The notes: a model not told the origin generated them from the letters alone. 64,000 nucleotides of DNA from Rotaria macrura (GCA_900239685.1 OENT01000146.1:62001-126000); one strand, 5' to 3'; numbered from the stretch's first letter, positions 37,287 to 52,023 are shown. Numbers and translations are program-made.

Positions 37287-40200
37287 CTGAAAAATAAACG
37301 ACTGTAGATAAATATTCAATGATCATTATTTGAGCAATAAATCGGACATATTAGAAATGCATTTACTACTTTTTCACTTTTAACTGTCTCGACAGATGGA
37401 CAAAAGAGTATAATTATCGTTTTTCTTTTGCGGCTCCTTGTACAATTGATGAGAAGAGAAGTGAAAGTATTGACACGTTACTTTTACTATTAAAATATCA
37501 TGAACTGTAATGACAAGAGCAAGGCAAAGAGAGAGAGAGAAAGAAGGAGAGAAAAAAAAAAGAACTACCCATTCTAATACCTTTAATCAGAATATATGTA
37601 ATGTCGTCATTAACTTAACATATGCAAACAGAAAAAAAAAGCCAAAAAGTGCGGTTGGGTATATAACTACATGCGTAAGCATGTATATACTCTCATGCTG
37701 GCAACCGTAGCTGGATCAACTGAAAGCCTTTTAAAATGAACCATGAACTCTTTTGATTTCTCGGTGATACACAAAAAACGAATAAAATAAAAATGTTCCC
37801 CATTTCAAATAGTGAATTTAATTGAAAATAATCATCATGATTTTAATCAGTTCATCTTCATGACAACAATATAGTTTTTATCTTGATTAGATGCTATTAT
37901 TACAATTTATTGAAATAGAAATAGTAGTTGACAAAAATAACATCAATTTTTAACATTGAATTCATTTCTCTTTTCTTATAACTCAAGTAGTTCGTTTCAA
38001 TAACAGAATTATATATATATATGTGTATGAAAACAAAGAGATCTTGAAGTTCATCTAGAACCTAGATGGTAATCGAGCTTCACTCGACTACGACATACGA
38101 TGCGAAGCAGTACTAACTTCAATCTTACGAGTAGTCAATGTTGCATAAAGAACGAGTTGTAGTTCGATATATCTACTTCAATCGTTATAAGGAATCATAC
38201 ATGTTTAGTTGTGATCTATCATTGATAGACTAAGAGTTTTCTTCGACGATATGATGTATCATTGATACTTCATCGATGAATTATCTCGATGAGTCATCTT
38301 TTTCTATGAGGTGTTTCATACATGAATCGTTAGAGTGGCGCCAAACGCGTTTCTTCGTTTTAATTATCTCAAAATAAAGAAAAGGCAAACTACGTTAGAG
38401 ATCTTCATTTTCTTACGCTATTTCCAGACGAACGAACTAAAGTAGAAGAAATTTGAGAAGAATTAAAGATACACTTTTGTCGAACTGTTTGCTAAAAGTA
38501 AATTCGAATAATATTATGAATACTATTAAACCTTTGTATGGTAAAAGTTCACACGATATAATCTCTAATAGATTACATGAAGAAAAAAAACAATTTGTCC
38601 TTGCTGCTTCATGGCAATCGAATCTGTAGAGAAGAGATAGTAATGACAACGACTGATGATTGAAGATCAACATGCTCAAGAACAAAACTTGACTATATCA
38701 CTGGCTGATCGATTTTTTCTTCTCGACTCGTGTTGTGCTATCATGAATATTATTCTTTGAATAGTTAGTTTAAAGTTTGCTGAATTATTTTTTCGGTATC
38801 TATGAAAGTAATATTTGAACATGAAAATGCTTGAATTTCTATGGAAACTCAAAAGAATACCATTTAAGTGTTAAACAAAAAAAACTTATCATACGTACAT
38901 ACAATGTTGACATAACAGATATAATTGTGCGTAGCATAATAATGAACATAGGCGTAAGAAAAAAAAGGCATTGGACAACCAACTAGAGAATAGACATGAT
39001 TCATTCATTCGAATTACGAATTTTGAACGAACGAAGAACATGCTATCCAATGAACTTAGTTCTGAACAGATGTGAATATGAATTAATGCATGTGTAGGTG
39101 TGGGTGTGTGCATCCACAAAATGTTTCAAAACTGAAGTTCATTCTGTATGTATATGAGCTTTTAAACAAGTAGATATACTATTTTAAGGAAGACGTGTTG
39201 ACAATAACTGATAGAAACAAGAGAAGTCGTTGATGGAATAATAAGCTTATCTATATTTAGATCGAAAGAGCATTGAGTAGAATTTATATTCTAGTCAAAA
39301 ACATTTTATGCATACAAGGCTACTATTTGATCCCTAGAGTTCGAATATTATCATGTTGACTCTTCTAAAGTTCCGTTGTTTAACAGACAACAGTTCAGAT
39401 AGGATCCTTTTTAAGAAAAAAGCAATAGGTTAACCATGAATGTAATCAACGTGATAACTGTAACATTTATAAAATTATGGGTGCATTACGTTAAACCTTA
39501 TTAAATCACTGAAGATTTGAAAAGGATAGTAATCTTTTATTGTCTACAGGTGTGATGTAGAAAAAGAATAATTTAGTACAGTGTACATAGATAAGAATCA
39601 AGCGTCTACTACTTCAACATCGATATTAGAAAACAGAATCTTCTGTAGACAAAAGAAAACTTGGTTACTTTGCCGTTCAGTTTGCAGTTTAAATGTTCTT
39701 TACAGATTGGACATGGATATATGATAACGTTGTTGATTTCGTTTAATATGATAGTGATTTGAAATCAGTTTTATGTTTAAACTCTAGTAGAGACGTGTAT
39801 TCGCCTACCTATTTAGATTGTAGATGTAATAGAAAGCAAAAGAGAGATTATTACATTTTGAATTCATGATTGTTTCTTCTACAGTTCTCAACTGTTTTAA
39901 AACTCTTGTCAATCAAAAATCAATTAAAACTGAAAGATAATATAATTTTGATAACATTGTCAATCGAACACTTCTCGCATCTATCAATATGATCATCAAC
40001 CCTATCGATGTCACGCAAGTAATATTCGTCTACTTCATTTGAGACAAACATGATCAGTATTCTCTTGATCTTGACATCCAACGTACAGTCATTATCTATC
40101 CATATCCATCATGTAATAACCTATTCAATTTTTAATATCTCAAAATTTCAAGGTTCAATTGCGTCTCGACAAAGAAGCCACATATTTATCTTCGGTTTGA

Positions 40201-41510
40201 ATATCGTTCATTTGACTGAGTAGAACTTCTTATTTTAATGTTAGAAATCTTATATTCTCTGTCGAACAATTATTATCTCATTGAATAGTCAGCCACATGA
40301 AATAGAGCATGATTTCTCATGTCGATTATGGGTAATTATTCTCATAGTACTGTATTACAATGAGAATAGTCGAACAAAAATCATTCTAGGAAAATATTAT
40401 TTCTCATCGATATGTAAATTTTCATCTAAGAATTCTAATATTGACGAGGTTTAAGCATATCGATTTTAGGCATTAAAAAGATGATAGAGACGTTATTATA
40501 ACCGTAACATCACCATTAGATATCCCTGATGACATATATCTTGACTCAATTTTTGTGTACTGAAAAAGTGAGTACACTCTAGAATCGGTCAGTGTGTCCA
40601 GCCGTCCGTTTACACGATAACTCTTTACAAATACATTCGATTGAACTGAAATTTTGTGCACAGAATTGTCTCATCAGTATCTCGGTCGAGTTCGAAGATG
40701 AGAACGATCTGGCAAGAAATGGCTGAGTTATCGAAAAAATTGTCATTATTGACCAAAAAATCCCAGAGGGTGTGAACAGGGAGTTTTTCAAAAAAAACAT
40801 TTTTTCTCAAAATCATCCACAATGTATATAAATCGACTTAGTCTTTAACGTTGATGCCGAATCTGATATTAGTTTTGAACCAAATCGTAGCTTTCTAAAA
40901 GAACATCGTCTGAAAACGCACAAAAACTGCGTCCAGAAACCAAATGCCTAGATATGTCTGAGATGACCACTAGTTTTGGGGTTTACCAGTGCACACATTC
41001 TAGAATGACTGATTTGTCTCATTCACTTTTTGAAGTACACATAACTTTCGGACTTAAAAGTCCGAAGTTTTCACATTTATTTTTTCTCAAATCTTATCCG
41101 AAATAACTAACCTTACAGTTTTATTCCAATACAATAACAATATATTCGATGGAAAAAATATTATCAGAAAAAACTCCAATTATATACATATATAGATGAA
41201 ATTTTCATTTAGTTTCAAGTCATTCTATGATTTCATAATAGAATCATATCTTCCAGATTAGAAAAAAAAACATCATTATGAAAATTCAGTCTTCTACATA
41301 AGCTATTACAATGATTTCCTCAGCAGTTTTTCTGCGCGACTTCTCCTATTCCACATTTTCAAATGATATCAACATATACAATGGTACGTATAGGTCAAAT
41401 AGAAAATGTACAAGTTACAAGCGTCCGAGAATAAAGGATTAGATATTTATAAGAAATTTCAATGTCATACATCTGTGTTGATTTCATTAAAACGTTCTAC
41501 TTATACTTAC
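37287..41510. other. No supported gene; one candidate transposon
   Basis: This stretch should hold 5' exons of the membrane-protein gene and 3' exons of the CUB gene, but I could not identify them. Open frames are short and scattered. Apart from the repeat at 40545-41046, the only structure is a set of short ATCATTGATA/CATCGATGAATTATC palindromes at about 38215-38305. Confidence 0.45.
40545..41046. mobile_element. Candidate non-autonomous DNA transposon, ~500 bp
   Basis: The left end TTTTTGTGTACTGAAAAAGT and the right end, read in complement, TTATGTGTACTTCAAAAAGT are imperfect inverted repeats. Just inside, CTCTAGAATCGGTCAGTGTG on the left pairs with a right-end stretch carrying TCAGTCATTCTAGAATGTGT. 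The body is richer in G and C than the flanks and has no long open frame. Target duplication not resolved. Confidence 0.5.
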
Positions 41511-44500
41511 TAGAATTATATAGACGAATAAGTGTACCATTATCCGCATTAAGTATAACAAAGTCAATCATATTGAAATACTTTGATTCGATTTGAATAT
41601 GATATCGAGCATAATTATTTGTTTCAAGTAAATATGATGTTTTGCTTAAAAATAAATTTTGATCTAACTCCGTTTTCTGTTGTTCATAAAGAATAACAAT
41701 AAAATCGGAAGTAATCGATTTATTTTGTAATTTATATCGAATATCAAAATCTGAACTTGGAATAAGTATTGACGAATTCGTCACCGAAAGATTCACGTTT
41801 GCTGTTGTTTCCAATAATAGATTGTTATCAACTGAAAATAGATTTGCTGAAAATATGGAATGTTTATGTTTACCACTAATTGACCATTTATAAGTCTATG
41901 AATTACAAAAACCAAAGACAAAAAATGTATTATAGTAAGAATGTAGGAAAATATTTTTGTATCTCACAGATTGACTTCTATTCCATGATATGTAATGAAA
42001 ATTTTCATTGTGAAAGTACGGTTTCGAAATTTTATATAAATTTATACGAAATAGTCGGTTTTGATTATCTATTGGTAATGATAAAGATTGGTAGATAATT
42101 CGAAGTGAAGTATTTAAAGAAATTAGTACATAACAAAAACGAGTTGTCGCTGTAGTATCTAATAAATATGTTTTCATAGTATGTTCATCTAAAATTTTGT
42201 CAGATAAAACTTTGCACTTATATAGTTATTGATAGAGTTTTACCTTGATGAATAATCAATTCAAATGATGTGTTTCTATAGTCATTTTCAATATCAAAAA
42301 TAATATTCGATGTTTCATTCATAGTAATCAACCATTCAACATGAATAAATTCATGGAATATCGTCAATGGCGGAGTTAATGTTATATGATTGTTTTTAAA
42401 GATTATTGTTTCAATCGTTGAAACTATTCAAAAAGAAATTAGTTTGAAAACTCGGATGCAACATAAAGGCAATTTTATGTTCTCAGAGAGGTGCTTCAAT
42501 ATTTATATCATCGCGTTAGTTTGTTTTTTTCTTTTTTTGTATAAATTCTTATTGAAACTTATTCAATAAAATGGAATATCGAAAATGATGATGTGAGATT
42601 AAAATAAAAGGAAATTCTAGACTCTAGAGACATTGAATAAAAGTTTCTGATGTAAATTATAATGACTACGAGTTTTTTGAATGAAAAACAAAAATATCCT
42701 GATAAGAATTTGATTTTTCTATGCTAATATTTAGTGAATTTCTTGATATTCCGATGAGCACAATCTCTTGCCAACGAGATGAATAATTCGGTGCTCATTT
42801 TCTACTATAGAAGTTTTCTTGGTTTCTTTTGTATACGTTGAAGTTAAGAATATTCATGGAAACATCATCAATTGTCAACCGAAAAACTAATTGAATTATG
42901 ATTTCTTTACAGTAGGACATAAATAATTAAGCCCCCCCCCGCCTTCTCAAAAATCGATCTTGGCCCAGGAACGTTCGAATTGCATGAAACGTACACAATA
43001 CGTTAGGCTTGGTATGAAAAAGTTATGGTTAAGTTTTCAGCCCTCTATCATGATGTTCGGCAGAGATAAAGACCTGACAAGGGTCAAAAATAGCAAATTT
43101 GCCAACCCACATTTCTCGGTCTAGGTTCATGCTATATCTTTAACTTTTTTGAAGAAGTTTTTCGATATTTGAGAATTTTTAATGAAAATTCAGTATTTTT
43201 CTGAGAGTCTTTACAAAAAAAGAGATTTGGGGTAAAAACCTATGAGTTCTGAAAGAGCGAACAACGGGCTATCTTCTGGTGCAATTATCTCAATTTTGAC
43301 GGGGAGGGGGGGGGGGGGGGNNNNNNNNNNNNNNNNNNNNNNNNNNNNNNCCCCCCCCCCCCCCACAGACCGTTACCGACAGGCGATTTACCCATCACAG
43401 ACCGTTACCGAGAGGATTGAAGACCGTCGCACAAGTGATAGACGGCCCCCAATGGCGTCACGGAACGTCATCGATCTATGGTACAGGATTACTGAATATA
43501 TGTCACTAATTTCTGATGAGAGTAAATTAGCTCCTTCTTTATTCCAGATCTAGTAGGTCAGTGAGAAATCATGAGTAATTGGCTAGCAGGGTTCATGAAA
43601 GAAAGCAAGATTTCTGTGACTGATAAAAACAATTACATCGTGTTTCACGTTTTTAATCCCGTAAGGGATTGCGCTAACAGCTTTTATTTAGACAGTATAC
43701 TGTAGAGGAAAATGTCATTGATCGAAAATTTTTTCTCTCAGTTGACTAAAATTCTTTGAATAAGACGGAATAAATTCTATTTCCTACTCTACCGACATTC
43801 TGCTACTAGTTAATAATATACAGAAAGAACAAGTTGTACACGAAGTCGACTTGTATTGAAATTCTATCAATAAAAATTAAAATTTCGTCAAGCTTAACTA
43901 GTTTTTATGTATCTAGTCGATGATTTCAAACACAAACCAAGTTAAATATGTCATATCAAGAACTTCCTCATTGTTTATTATCTATGAGATAAGCCTTGAT
44001 TTTCATTTTCATGATGATAATTATATTCGAATATGTAAATTTACTATTTACTTTTCTTGAATTTTTCAATTAGAATTTTATATTCAACTAGTATCCACAT
44101 AAATTCCGGTTCGATAGATAATATACAAGAGCCAACATGTTGATACACAAATGGATAATGTTTATTGTTACAAATTTGTGTTGTTTGAAATAAATCTTTG
44201 ACATTAAAACAAACACGACGGTCTTCAAAAGATTGAAAAGATTGAAAAGTAATCTTGATACATTCATCATCTAATGCTTTTATATGCCAGATATAAGCCT
44301 ATATATATATATATGTAAAGAATAAATACATTAAGAAAATCTTATTCTTTGTGTAATGAATTCAAAGCTCATTTTCATACTTCGAATCACTGCTGATGTT
44401 ATGCAATTTCATCTCAAAAAAATCATACACTAAAGGTAGAGTTCGAAAAGACTTTAAGTTTCATTTTCGGAATATGTGTAAATGTTAAGAAACGAAAATG

Positions 44501-47500
44501 TTCTATTCTTTCCCAATGACAAGGTAAAATTCGAAGATGTCAACGAAAAACATATATCTACTATGATCGAATCACTTCACGAACGTTTTCCAAGTTACAA
44601 CTTTAACACAGAAATTCCTAAACTTTGTTTTTCCTTTCTGAAAAATAATCCTTGTCAAATGGGTACTGATTGCATACCTAATTCTTTACATATATATATA
44701 ACTGTTGAAACGATTACATACTAATGTTAGATTATGATAAATACTATTCGTTGGTAAACTAATAAGTGGATATGGAAACAATCTATTATCATCTAAAATT
44801 TGTACATAAGGTTCTGGTGAAGTAGTTGACCCTGTAAAGATAAGAATCGATTCATATCACTGAAGAATCTTGTTGTATTTTTTTTTTGAAATAAATATCT
44901 ATTACATTCAATTGTTTCAGAATAAAATAGATGAAAAGTTGTAATTCCCAATGAAAATTGACTCGAATAAAATCGAATCCATATTTGACTATGACTTGCA
45001 ATAAACGATGCAGTTGATAATGCATCTAAATGAAAGATATCTAATTTTACAGAATAAATAAATTCTCGATAATCATGTTAACCTGTTATATGATAAATTT
45101 GATTTTCATTAGGATCATGAAAAAGACCAATGTCAATATAATTCTCTTCATTATCCCAATTTAAATAATCGAAACGTAAAAATATATTATGTCCATCATC
45201 AACTTCAATTAAAATTATACATTCAAAAGATGTAACACTTTCAAATTGAAATTCGATTGTTCCATTATACGATGAATATTTTCTTCCACATGGTAACGTT
45301 TGTATTTGAGTATTTTCTTTCATATGAATTGTATGAAATTCTAACTTGAGATAGTTGTTACAACAATTTATTCAATAAATCTATTCTTTACATACTTTGA
45401 TATGTTAAATTAAAACCACGATATTGATAATCATCGTTAGAATGTTTTGTTCGAAGAACGAATTTTGTTTCATTTGTACTTTGCAGTCGAAATGATTTTG
45501 GAACATTTAATGAATAGGTAATATCATCTAAGGTAAAGAATTCTGAATAAAAATTCATTTTTAGTTTAATTATACTTGTTATGACTTGTAAATAATCATG
45601 ATCATAATCAAGATTGATATCAATAAGATTTATATCAATATTATTTGAGGAGTTCATATGAATTATCCATGTATATTCAATATTTGTTCGTAGAAAACTT
45701 GGATAGTTCTTAGACTGAATTATTCCAACGTTTTCATATAGATCCACAGTATAGTTTTCTAAAAACAGAAGAAGACAAGAACAAATGCATTATCCAAGTG
45801 CAAATTTTGAATCATTCGAATAGAAAGCATGATTGTCATATCTTAAGTACAAATACATATTCAAAATACTGATCATAAATATTTGTTGATAATGCGAACG
45901 CAAAAGAATGTTTTCTTATCGCAATATGGAATATTTACAGGATAGTTCATAGCATCACAAGAATTTTAGAATAATAAATATTTTGCACAGAGAAAAATCA
46001 TTGTTATGATTTGATTGAAACGTACATTACCGATTGATCATTATAAGATCTTTGACAATGTTAAAGAGGATTCTATTCTTTATTTTTTCTAGACTATGTC
46101 ATTTCTAATCTTTTCACTTTCAATGAAAATTTTGTCAAACCTTGAAAAATACGACATGTAGTTCGTATTTCACAATAAGACGTAATTCATTTACGATCTA
46201 CTATCATATATCGTCAAATTCCTTCACATTTGTGAGAGTGTAGAATTTCTATTTCTATACTTCAACACATTTTCTTCAGCTCGTGTTTCACAAAATGGAC
46301 ATACTCGTTTTACCTTTTTCAATTATTTCATAATTAAGAGAAAAACCAGATGCATTATACGATTTATCAGTATTAAATATAACATATAGATTATCATTTC
46401 GAATAAATAAATGTCTATTATCAATATCATGACCTGACCATTCATACAATATCATAGCACGATTATTAAGATTTTGACCAAGTTGTAATGCTAATGTATC
46501 ATAATGTAGTTCAGTATGAAATTGATTAATGTACAAACGTATAAATGCGTTTCGATGATGCAAATGCCAACGACATATCTAAGAATAAATATTAATTTTT
46601 CTAGTTTATCTCAAGTCTTTTTCTTACGATATTATTTGAGTAATTCTGGGGATAGTTTGGACTTGTGATAGTTCCATATGGATATGTATAGTTCACTATA
46701 GATTTTTGTGATTTATATTCCAATGGATGTATAATTTCAACATCGATTAGAGTTTCTCGCGATTTCGATGTTACACTTGTGGCTAAACAGCATTAAACAA
46801 ACATTCAATCATTCTAAACATCGAAGACTTCTGCTATAAATGGATTAGAATTTCACGCACCAACCAACCAATCATGTAAAAACGCTAATGAAACCTCTGA
46901 TAGTCTAGTAAAATAAATCATGTTTGATGTAGCCTAACTATACTCGAAAATTCAGGGTTCCCTATAAAGTTTGTCGACAATATTTTCAAACACATAGATC
47001 CTATCTTGTAGCAAAGGTCAAACTCGAAATTTCCTACAGCCAACTACAAATAACGAAAAACAATTACTGAATGCAGCAAAAAACAAATGTTTTCACAAGA
47101 AAAATCTGGTTTTCTATGAACTGGTAGCCTTTCTGAAAGTCGTATCAATAAGATTTTCTCTTATCAATCAAGTGAATATTCTCGAAAGAAAAAAAAGAGT
47201 TTTTCTTTTTACAAATTTTCGATATGAACATAGGAACAAGAGCAGACGTCTCTTTTAAGGATTCCCATACATAGGAGATGTGACATTCAATATTTATTGA
47301 ATCTGTTATTTCAATTAGATTGATTTTGACTTATGTTTGCTGGAGAAAAAAAAAAACTTTCAAATGACCTTCGAATGAATGAGCATATTGACAATATAGA
47401 ATTGAGCACAAAAATTAAACGAAAAATTTAATATCACTCATAAATACTGATTTGTATTTGTTCTGTTGTACGAGTTATAGTGTCTAATAATTGTCTAAGC

Positions 47501-48685
47501 AATATTCAACAAATGATATCAGATATTATTTGCAATTCGTCATCGTATTTATATTAACTGAAGATTTTATATATTCTTTCATTCAAAAAATGAAACTTTA
47601 ACGATAGTACCAACAAAAAAAACATAGAAGAAAAATTTTGCCTTTTCTTTATTATTGATTCAAACAGTAAAAATAAGAATTGATATGACTTCAAATTCAT
47701 CGCTGTTGAGCATAATACTAAACTCATGATCGATAGGTTTTGTTTTTCAAAATATCATCGTAAATGTCAGTATACGATAAAAATACATTGTGTGCACATG
47801 ACTTTCAACTTTCGTACGACGATAAATTTTCTATTATTGAGAAAGCAAAAAAAAAATTCTTCTCATGTAAATTTTCATACTCTATAACTGCTAATGAATA
47901 GAAGTTTAATATGTTTAGATCAGACATAATATCACTACTTCAGATCATTTGTTTTAAAGATGTACTTGTCTTTGAATGATTATATTATTATTATTGCTCA
48001 CTGAAAACTATAAATAGAAACTAAATTGCGACGTAAACATTATCTTTATGCCTTGTTCCGCTTCTTTATTTCATACGGACACAATGTCCTCGCTTCGTGT
48101 TAATCTAAATGAATGATCATGAAAATAATCTTCAAGCATTTTCTCATTTGTTTTTCAACAAACGATGCGTATAGTAGATGAATTAGATAAGAACTAAAAA
48201 CTTGTCAGTGGGTTTTTGTCTTCATTCAAAATCTTACATTGATCGACTAGAAATGTATAATCAATAATAAAACCTGAACCGGTATTTGTATGATCACTGA
48301 TAAATTGAATCCAGACGGTTCGTGTTAAAAGATCACGACGAAGTGGCATTAAACATGGATCAGGTAATTTCGAACCGGTAAAACGAAATAATTTCGAATT
48401 ATATTTTGATATGTCAGGTATTGTTTCTCCAATAAATAATTCATCATGTCCGAATTCCGTATCGAAGTGACGAAATGTTAGTAGAAGATAACGATAATAA
48501 ATATTAGATGATATAGACGATAAATTAAGTGTCCACGTGCATTCCATATTATTGATATATGGTGATAACAGGATGGTGCCACTGGTTTCATTTAATTCAT
48601 AATTACATAGATAAACAAGATATGGGCAAAATAGAAGAATAGACAACAATATATTAATATACATCTGAAGGAGAAACATAGACAT
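41511..48685 (-). CDS. Multi-CUB-domain secreted or membrane protein, 3' end not found
   Basis: Minus-strand exons 48238-48685, 46628-46782, 46314-46578, 45396-45758, 45083-45340, 44906-45040, 44722-44831, 44052-44298, 42244-42423, 41968-42188, 41874-41895 and 41511-41846 join in phase throughout. The start is either ATG at 48685 or the ATG at 48664. A hydrophobic leader (MYINILLSILLFCPYLVYLC) looks like a signal peptide. CUB-type units follow, shown by ETSGTILLSPYINNMECTWT, YGTITSPNYPQNYSNNICRW with GFSLNYE, and VGIIQSKNYPSFLRTNIEYT with YRGFNLTYQS. Further, more diverged units lie downstream. CUB domains are extracellular beta-sandwiches that bind proteins or Ca2+. The Asp-rich LDYDHDYLQV fits the Ca-binding loop. 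The intron 45041-45082 is only 42 bp. The exon ending at 41511 has a clear GTAAGTATAAG donor, so at least one more exon exists below it. The partners cannot be told from sequence. Confidence 0.75.
41874..41895 (-). CDS. 22-nt microexon of the CUB gene
   Basis: Read on the minus strand it encodes TYKWSIS plus one base, between the acceptor TTTTTGTAATTCATAG and the donor GTAAAC. Without it, the phases of exons 41968-42188 and 41511-41846 do not match; with it, the frame is restored without a stop. Confidence 0.65.
42929..43320. repeat. Dispersed repeat with poly-C/poly-G ends, truncated by an N gap
   Basis: It begins TTAAGCCCCCCCCCCGCC and ends in a run of G's that leads into the N gap at 43321-43350. 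The right half (about 43140-43290) shares CAAAAAAAGAGATTTGG, AAAAACCTAT and GAACAACGGGCTATCTTCTG with the repeat at 5526-6056. It lies in the 1.6 kb intron of the CUB gene. Confidence 0.7.
43351..43555 (+). repeat. GC-richer fragment with direct repeats beside the N gap
   Basis: After a C run, CACAGACCGTTACCGA occurs twice about 30 bases apart (near 43364 and 43396). The open frame through it (TERIEDRRTSDRRPP...) ends at TAG 43553. Base composition differs from the surroundings. It may be a transposon or gene fragment; I do not recognise a protein. Confidence 0.5.
46783..48237 (-). other. Intron of the CUB gene
   Basis: The intron separates the first CUB exon from the second. It holds only short chance frames and no repeat that I could match elsewhere in the window. 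Confidence 0.6.
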
Positions 48686-51600
48686 GTCTTAATATATTAT
48701 AAGAGTATTTCTTAATTTCGATTTTTATCTACGAATGACATGGATTGCAATCGATTTAAATGACATATATATAAATTAGACATAAAAAGAAAAAGTATAA
48801 CCAAATCGAAGATGAGTTAGTTAAAAACGATTTCTTGACTAATTTCAATTATAATGTTTATTGCCTGATTTTCGATGTGTACATCGATCAGATCTAATTG
48901 GGATTAACATGAGAAGGTCATTCTCATGAGGAATACACGCAAGGCAATAGTAAAAAATGATAATTATCTACAGAAACAGAAAAAACTGAAGGCCATGCAA
49001 CTAAGCCTCGAGGTGGCAAGCTTCATGTATCGCATAATGAGCAAAAACCACTCAAGGTAGAGTGAGAAAGCGATTGATAGTAAGCAGAGTATTATAGATC
49101 AACGAAAACAAAAGTTTGGGGGCGAACGATGATAGTGTGAATGATATGATCAAGGATAGCATAATAAAAAATGATGAAGGTTAGAAAAATAATATAGAAA
49201 TACAGGAAACGTATGGCATGAACGCATATGTATACATATATACTCTTCTGCTAGATATATATATATATCTACGGGTATAATAACAAAGAAAAAGAAAATA
49301 ATTGATACACTCCATCAATAAAGCATTTCTTTGAAGTTCAAGGTTTCTGTCGATGAATAAACCATATTAAATTTCAACTACTCACCGATTAGATTCAAAG
49401 AATAACATTACTTGCTAAACGGCAATACTTTTGAGATAGTCAATATTAACACAACTTTGAACACGTAGTGTAATTTTGATTCAGCAATGAGTCCTTGTGT
49501 TTATATTTACTTAGAATAAAAAAAGACACAGAATAAACAATATCTTACTTAAACATTCATCACGACTCTATCAAGAGAAGAGTCGTTCGTTTTGCCTCTT
49601 ACTAATATATATGTTAACAAAAACAACTCTCATTTATTAAAAATCATCATATTAAGTTAGCCTGATATACATAAAACGGTTAGCTTAATGATATAGACAA
49701 GAACTCGTCAGAAGGAAGACATGTCTGTCTAATGATGTCAAAAATACTTTCAATATCGAATAGTAAGACATGTATGTATTCCAAAAAACCATTTATTAGT
49801 ACGAGATTTCAACAAATATCTTTCTTTAGATCGAAAATATACGATGTAAATATGTAACGAGCGAATATATTAAGACAATAGTTTGTTTTAGCTCACTAAA
49901 ATCTTATATTCGCTTTGAATTTCTAATCAGTATCTATTTGTATTCATTGATTGCAAAAAAACAAACTATTTTTTACTAAGCTTTAGAGAAAATTTGCAAA
50001 GAGATTTACATAGATATAATCATCTAAAAGGAGACAATTCTTCAATCAATAGTGAATAATAAAGAACTATCTCATTAGAAAATAAACTGTATATTTTTAA
50101 TATATCTTACATATATATATATATATATGAATGGACAAGCTGACACTCTCTTTGACAATGTCGATCAGAAAAAAAAACGATTTTGGACTCAACAAACATT
50201 ATTCATTCCTAAAATTTTCAACTGTCACTCAACGATCATTGTCCATGATGATGTAACAACTCCATTTGTAATACATGTGCATTCATAGATAATAAAGATT
50301 AATAAATAATAATAGATTATGAATAGTATTCTAACATGTGAATTAATACTAATAATGTTGTACAATATTATAAATTACATAATGCTATTACTAGTAGCAG
50401 CAAACCTAATGATCATTCTTTATTAATCACTATTTTTAAGTTAACACGATTTTACATTACTATACATAAGAGTTTCACATTCCAAAATTGTAATCAAAAA
50501 GCAAAAAATATTGACATTGTAACAATAAAAACATGACTCGATTTTCATGCTTTTTTTCTCTTCGTCTTTCATCGTAACTTTAATATCAAGTACAGCAATT
50601 TATATAATAAAAAGAGAAGAAAAAAAAACATTGTCTGATGTGTCTTTTTATTACTTCTGTTAGGATTTTCGCTGTTCTGTTCTTATAAACAAGAGTCTCC
50701 TTCTCTCTCTAAATATATATACATACATATATACTTATAATTTCGTACACTATGATAAATGAAAACGTTAAACGAGGCGCCTATTATAGAATGTGACGGC
50801 AACGCTTTTTCTTACGTATTCAAAAAAATAAAAACATACGAATCCTTTTTCATGAATGTAATAACAGTAATAATAATAATAATAATGTCGTAAATATTTG
50901 TCATTATCAAGAATTTCATATAGATAAAACTTTCTTATTGTGGTGTCGAATAAGATGAACATATGTGTTAGAAAGTTAGCACAAAGTATATATTTATTTA
51001 TTTATTTTAGATTTCAACGACTAATCAGTAACATGAGCTCGATTTCAGTATATAAACGATAAATATTTAGAAAAGAAAATGTTTTCACAAAATCTGGAAT
51101 GCTAAATATGTATTATATTTAGACTTGTTTCCTAGATACAGTTACTAATCCAATGAACGTCAAGAATTTCATAGGTACATTTTTTTAAAGCATTTTTAAA
51201 AATTGTACGAATATTTATTTGATGTTCGAATTGATTTGATCAATTATGAATTATTTGTATCTTATTTGACAGACGAATATTATGTCAGTGAAGGCTCTCA
51301 TTCTAAATTTACAAACATGTACCTTTGTAAGGTAAAATTTTTATGACGATGAAGTATGCACTTTTTTTTTTCTTTTATACTGAGAACTGATTGAAAATCT
51401 TAAAGAAGAAAAGAAAATTATTCATAGTCTCAGATGAAACTTATCGGTTTTCATCATCTACGTGCAAATAATATGGTCTATTTGCGAACTTCTTTTATGG
51501 AAATGAACGAAATTATATAATCAAGAAAAGCAATCTTCTTTGCATATGGTAGAAAACTCAGTGTTCATGTTTGATGAAATGAGAAAAAATTTGTTTTCTT

Positions 51601-52023
51601 TTTCAATGTCTAAGAAAACACAATCAACATATTAGTCGTGCGTTTCACGTCATCATGATATGTTAATATCTGAGAAGAACTTTGGCAAGTATTATGTATA
51701 TTTTGAAATTGAATATTACAAACACAAGATCAAGCCATGAGTCTTGTTTTGTTCTCATGTTTTTTTAACAAATATAATACATCGAATCCTTGATAGAGAA
51801 TAGCTCAAGTATCTCTATCCATGAAATAAGATAAGAAATAAAATCGTATTAATTTCAATGTTAGTGATAAACAGATTAATATATCGTTGGAATCTGTTTC
51901 ATACGATGAAAATTAATGTAAAAACTCCATTTCCAAAGCGAGTACAGTACATAACCAATATAAAATATTTTAATATTCAGAATACTTATATCTATACGTT
52001 CATATGCAATAGCATTGATCTAC
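48686..52023. other. Intergenic; microsatellites only
   Basis: This is the upstream side of the minus-strand CUB gene and probably holds its promoter. TA repeats occur near 49255 and 50110, and a TAA repeat near 50870-50885. No open frame is supported. Confidence 0.55.
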
